Positions 12,314 through 13,157 of a stretch of DNA of 13,157 nt are shown here, one piece after another (the stretch's first letter is position 1; each line of letters begins with the position of its first letter). A model generated the notes under the pieces. The model did no database searches. It was not told the DNA's origin and worked only from the letters and a program-made list of their open reading frames with translations. The position numbers were made by a program, and so were the translations under genes. The stretch is from Chloroflexota bacterium (lineage in GTDB: Bacteria; Chloroflexota; Ktedonobacteria; Ktedonobacterales; Ktedonobacteraceae), in contig CADDYT010000166.1 in assembly GCA_902810755.1 (NCBI GenBank), positions 1 to 13,157 of the forward strand, read 5' to 3'.

Positions 12314-12979
12314 TCACCGCGTTGCGACCGGATCTTTGGGTGGGGTGGCTGCGGCTGTTGAAGTGGTCTTGTGAACCAGCGGCCCCGTCCAGGGTGTGCC
12401 GAGCAGGGGCAGGATGTAGCGGTCGAGGCCGTAGTAGCCGGCGATACGCCAGGCCAGGATCAGGAAGAGCGCCAGGAAGCCCAGGATGGGGTTGGTACTC
12501 ACCGTACCGGCCAGCAGGTAGTTCATGTTCATGAACACACCGAAGAAGGCGGCGATGCCGGTCAGGATGCCCAGGATCAGCGCCACGCCGACGAGGACTT
12601 CCCCGAAGGTCACCATATAGGCGAACAAAGTCGCATTGGGCAGCACTACGTTCTGCAGGAAAGCGGCATACCAGCCCTGCACGGCAGGATGCGCTCCACC
12701 GGTCTGGGCCAATGCTCCCATCACGAAGCCTTTGATGGCGGCCCCGTCATGGGCGCCGAAGACCCAGGGGCTGCTTACCACTTTGCCAAAGGTGGAACCA
12801 ATGGTGAAATCGCGCCCGGTCAGCTTCTCCAGACCGGCGATCAGCCACTCATAGCCAACATACAGACGGACAATCAACCAGAACCACGCCATGCGGGTGT
12901 CGGAGAACAGGAACCGCGCAATCGGGGGTTCAGGAATCTGGGTTACCTCTTTTGGGCGAATCGCTATCGTATTTTTCAT
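12314..12979 (-). CDS. DoxX-family integral membrane protein
   Basis: A 221-residue membrane protein of the DoxX/DoxD family (the small subunit of thiosulfate:quinone oxidoreductase is one member). A cytoplasmic N-terminus of about 30 residues precedes the first helix, WFWLIVRLYVGYEWLIAGLEKLTG (33-55). After a variable segment (PWVFGAHDGAAIKGF, then HPAVQGWYAAFL) come LFAYMVTFGEVLVGVALILGILTGIAAFFGVFMNMNYLLAGT (118-159) and AWRIAGYYGLDRYILPLLGTPW (176-197), all family hallmarks. The start at 12979 has AGGAG 10 nt upstream. The function of most such proteins is unknown; they sit in redox and sulfur-oxidation contexts and some act in oxidative-stress complexes. It ends with a hairpin, so it is monocistronic here. 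Confidence 0.92.
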   Translation of the reverse strand: MKNTIAIRPKEVTQIPEPPIARFLFSDTRMAWFWLIVRLYVGYEWLIAGLEKLTGRDFTIGSTFGKVVSSPWVFGAHDGAAIKGFVMGALAQTGGAHPAVQGWYAAFLQNVVLPNATLFAYMVTFGEVLVGVALILGILTGIAAFFGVFMNMNYLLAGTVSTNPILGFLALFLILAWRIAGYYGLDRYILPLLGTPWTGPLVHKTTSTAAATPPKDPVATR

Positions 12980-13038
12980 TGTCTTCTCACTCCTGCTGGT
13001 CTTTATCACCAGCTCGTACTGCTCTGAAAAGTTCTTGC

Positions 13039-13060
13039 TCAGATGTCTTCTTCCATCTGA
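13039..13060 (-). other. Leader stem-loop of the DoxX transcript
   Basis: TCAGATG (13039-13045) and CATCTGA (13054-13060) form a perfect 7-bp stem with an 8-nt loop. If the -10 is TATGCT at 13073-13068, this hairpin forms the very 5' end of the message. Confidence 0.4.
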
Positions 13061-13067
13061 CACTGCT

Positions 13068-13133
13068 AGCATACTGCCCTCAAATCACAGCGAGATCATA
13101 TTTGAGCCGACAAAATCACGGATGCATCACAAA
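13068..13133 (-). promoter_or_regulatory. Candidate DoxX promoter with repeated GTGAT motifs and a dyad
   Basis: On the minus strand, a TATGCT -10-like hexamer (13073-13068) has no good -35. Upstream are a dyad TCAAAT (13080-13085) with ATTTGA (13100-13105) and two GTGAT motifs 11 bp apart (within 13133-13112, starting TTTGTGAT). A further GTGAT lies 31 bp nearer the gene. The arrangement suggests control by a dimeric or tandem-binding regulator. No gene is seen from 12980 to the window end. Confidence 0.4.
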
Positions 13134-13157
13134 CAAAACTATGCCCTCAAAAACGTC

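Overview
The window (about 13.2 kb, moderately high GC) looks like chromosomal DNA of a free-living Chloroflexota bacterium, most likely of the Ktedonobacteria type. I infer this from the mix of gene families: a KdpD-like multi-sensor kinase, DUF2249 proteins, NnrS-like membrane proteins and a DoxX protein. No marker gene proves it. There are twelve convincing protein genes and one tRNA gene. There is no CRISPR array, transposase, integrase or phage gene.

Layout. (1) Positions 1-270 hold a GC-rich 19-bp minisatellite, cut by the window edge. (2) 298-2181, minus strand: a secreted WxL-domain protein followed by its predicted partner, a DUF916-type membrane-anchored protein, with a strong hairpin between the two genes. 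(3) 2349-2420, minus: tRNA-Arg(CCG). (4) 2446-6917: two histidine kinases transcribed divergently. The minus-strand one is large and membrane-bound (DUF4118-GAF-PAS-PAS-HisKA-HATPase). The plus-strand one is soluble with no sensor domain and is followed by an OmpR/PhoB-type response regulator. (5) 6914-12090: a cluster that I read as a nitrosative-stress or respiratory-response island. It holds a Crp/Fnr regulator, two DUF2249 proteins, two polytopic membrane proteins (one NnrS-like, one NnrS/heme-copper-oxidase-like), a MIP18/DUF59 iron-sulfur assembly factor and a small cupin. (6) 12314-12979, minus: a DoxX-family membrane protein.

How the parts work together. The most striking signal is regulatory. 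A 16-bp imperfect palindrome, YGCGAY-N4-GTCACA, occurs in three intergenic regions of the cluster (7607-7622, 9743-9758, 12169-12184). In four cases (the middle site counts in both directions) a -10-like hexamer begins after exactly 22 bp. That is the geometry of a class II Crp/Fnr-activated promoter. The regulator encoded inside the cluster carries a Crp-like recognition helix (R186-E187-x-x-G-R191), which fits TGTGA/TCACA half-sites. The site next to its own gene lies just downstream of that gene's predicted start, which suggests autorepression coupled to activation of the divergent gene. The island therefore reads as one small regulon. A second possible regulon is hinted at by 11-bp-period direct repeats (TTTGTGAT...GTGAT) upstream of both the sensor-kinase genes and doxX, at nearly the same distance from a -10 hexamer. 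This is the format used by OmpR-family regulators such as the one encoded here.

All functional statements rest on sequence motifs read by eye. No database search was possible.
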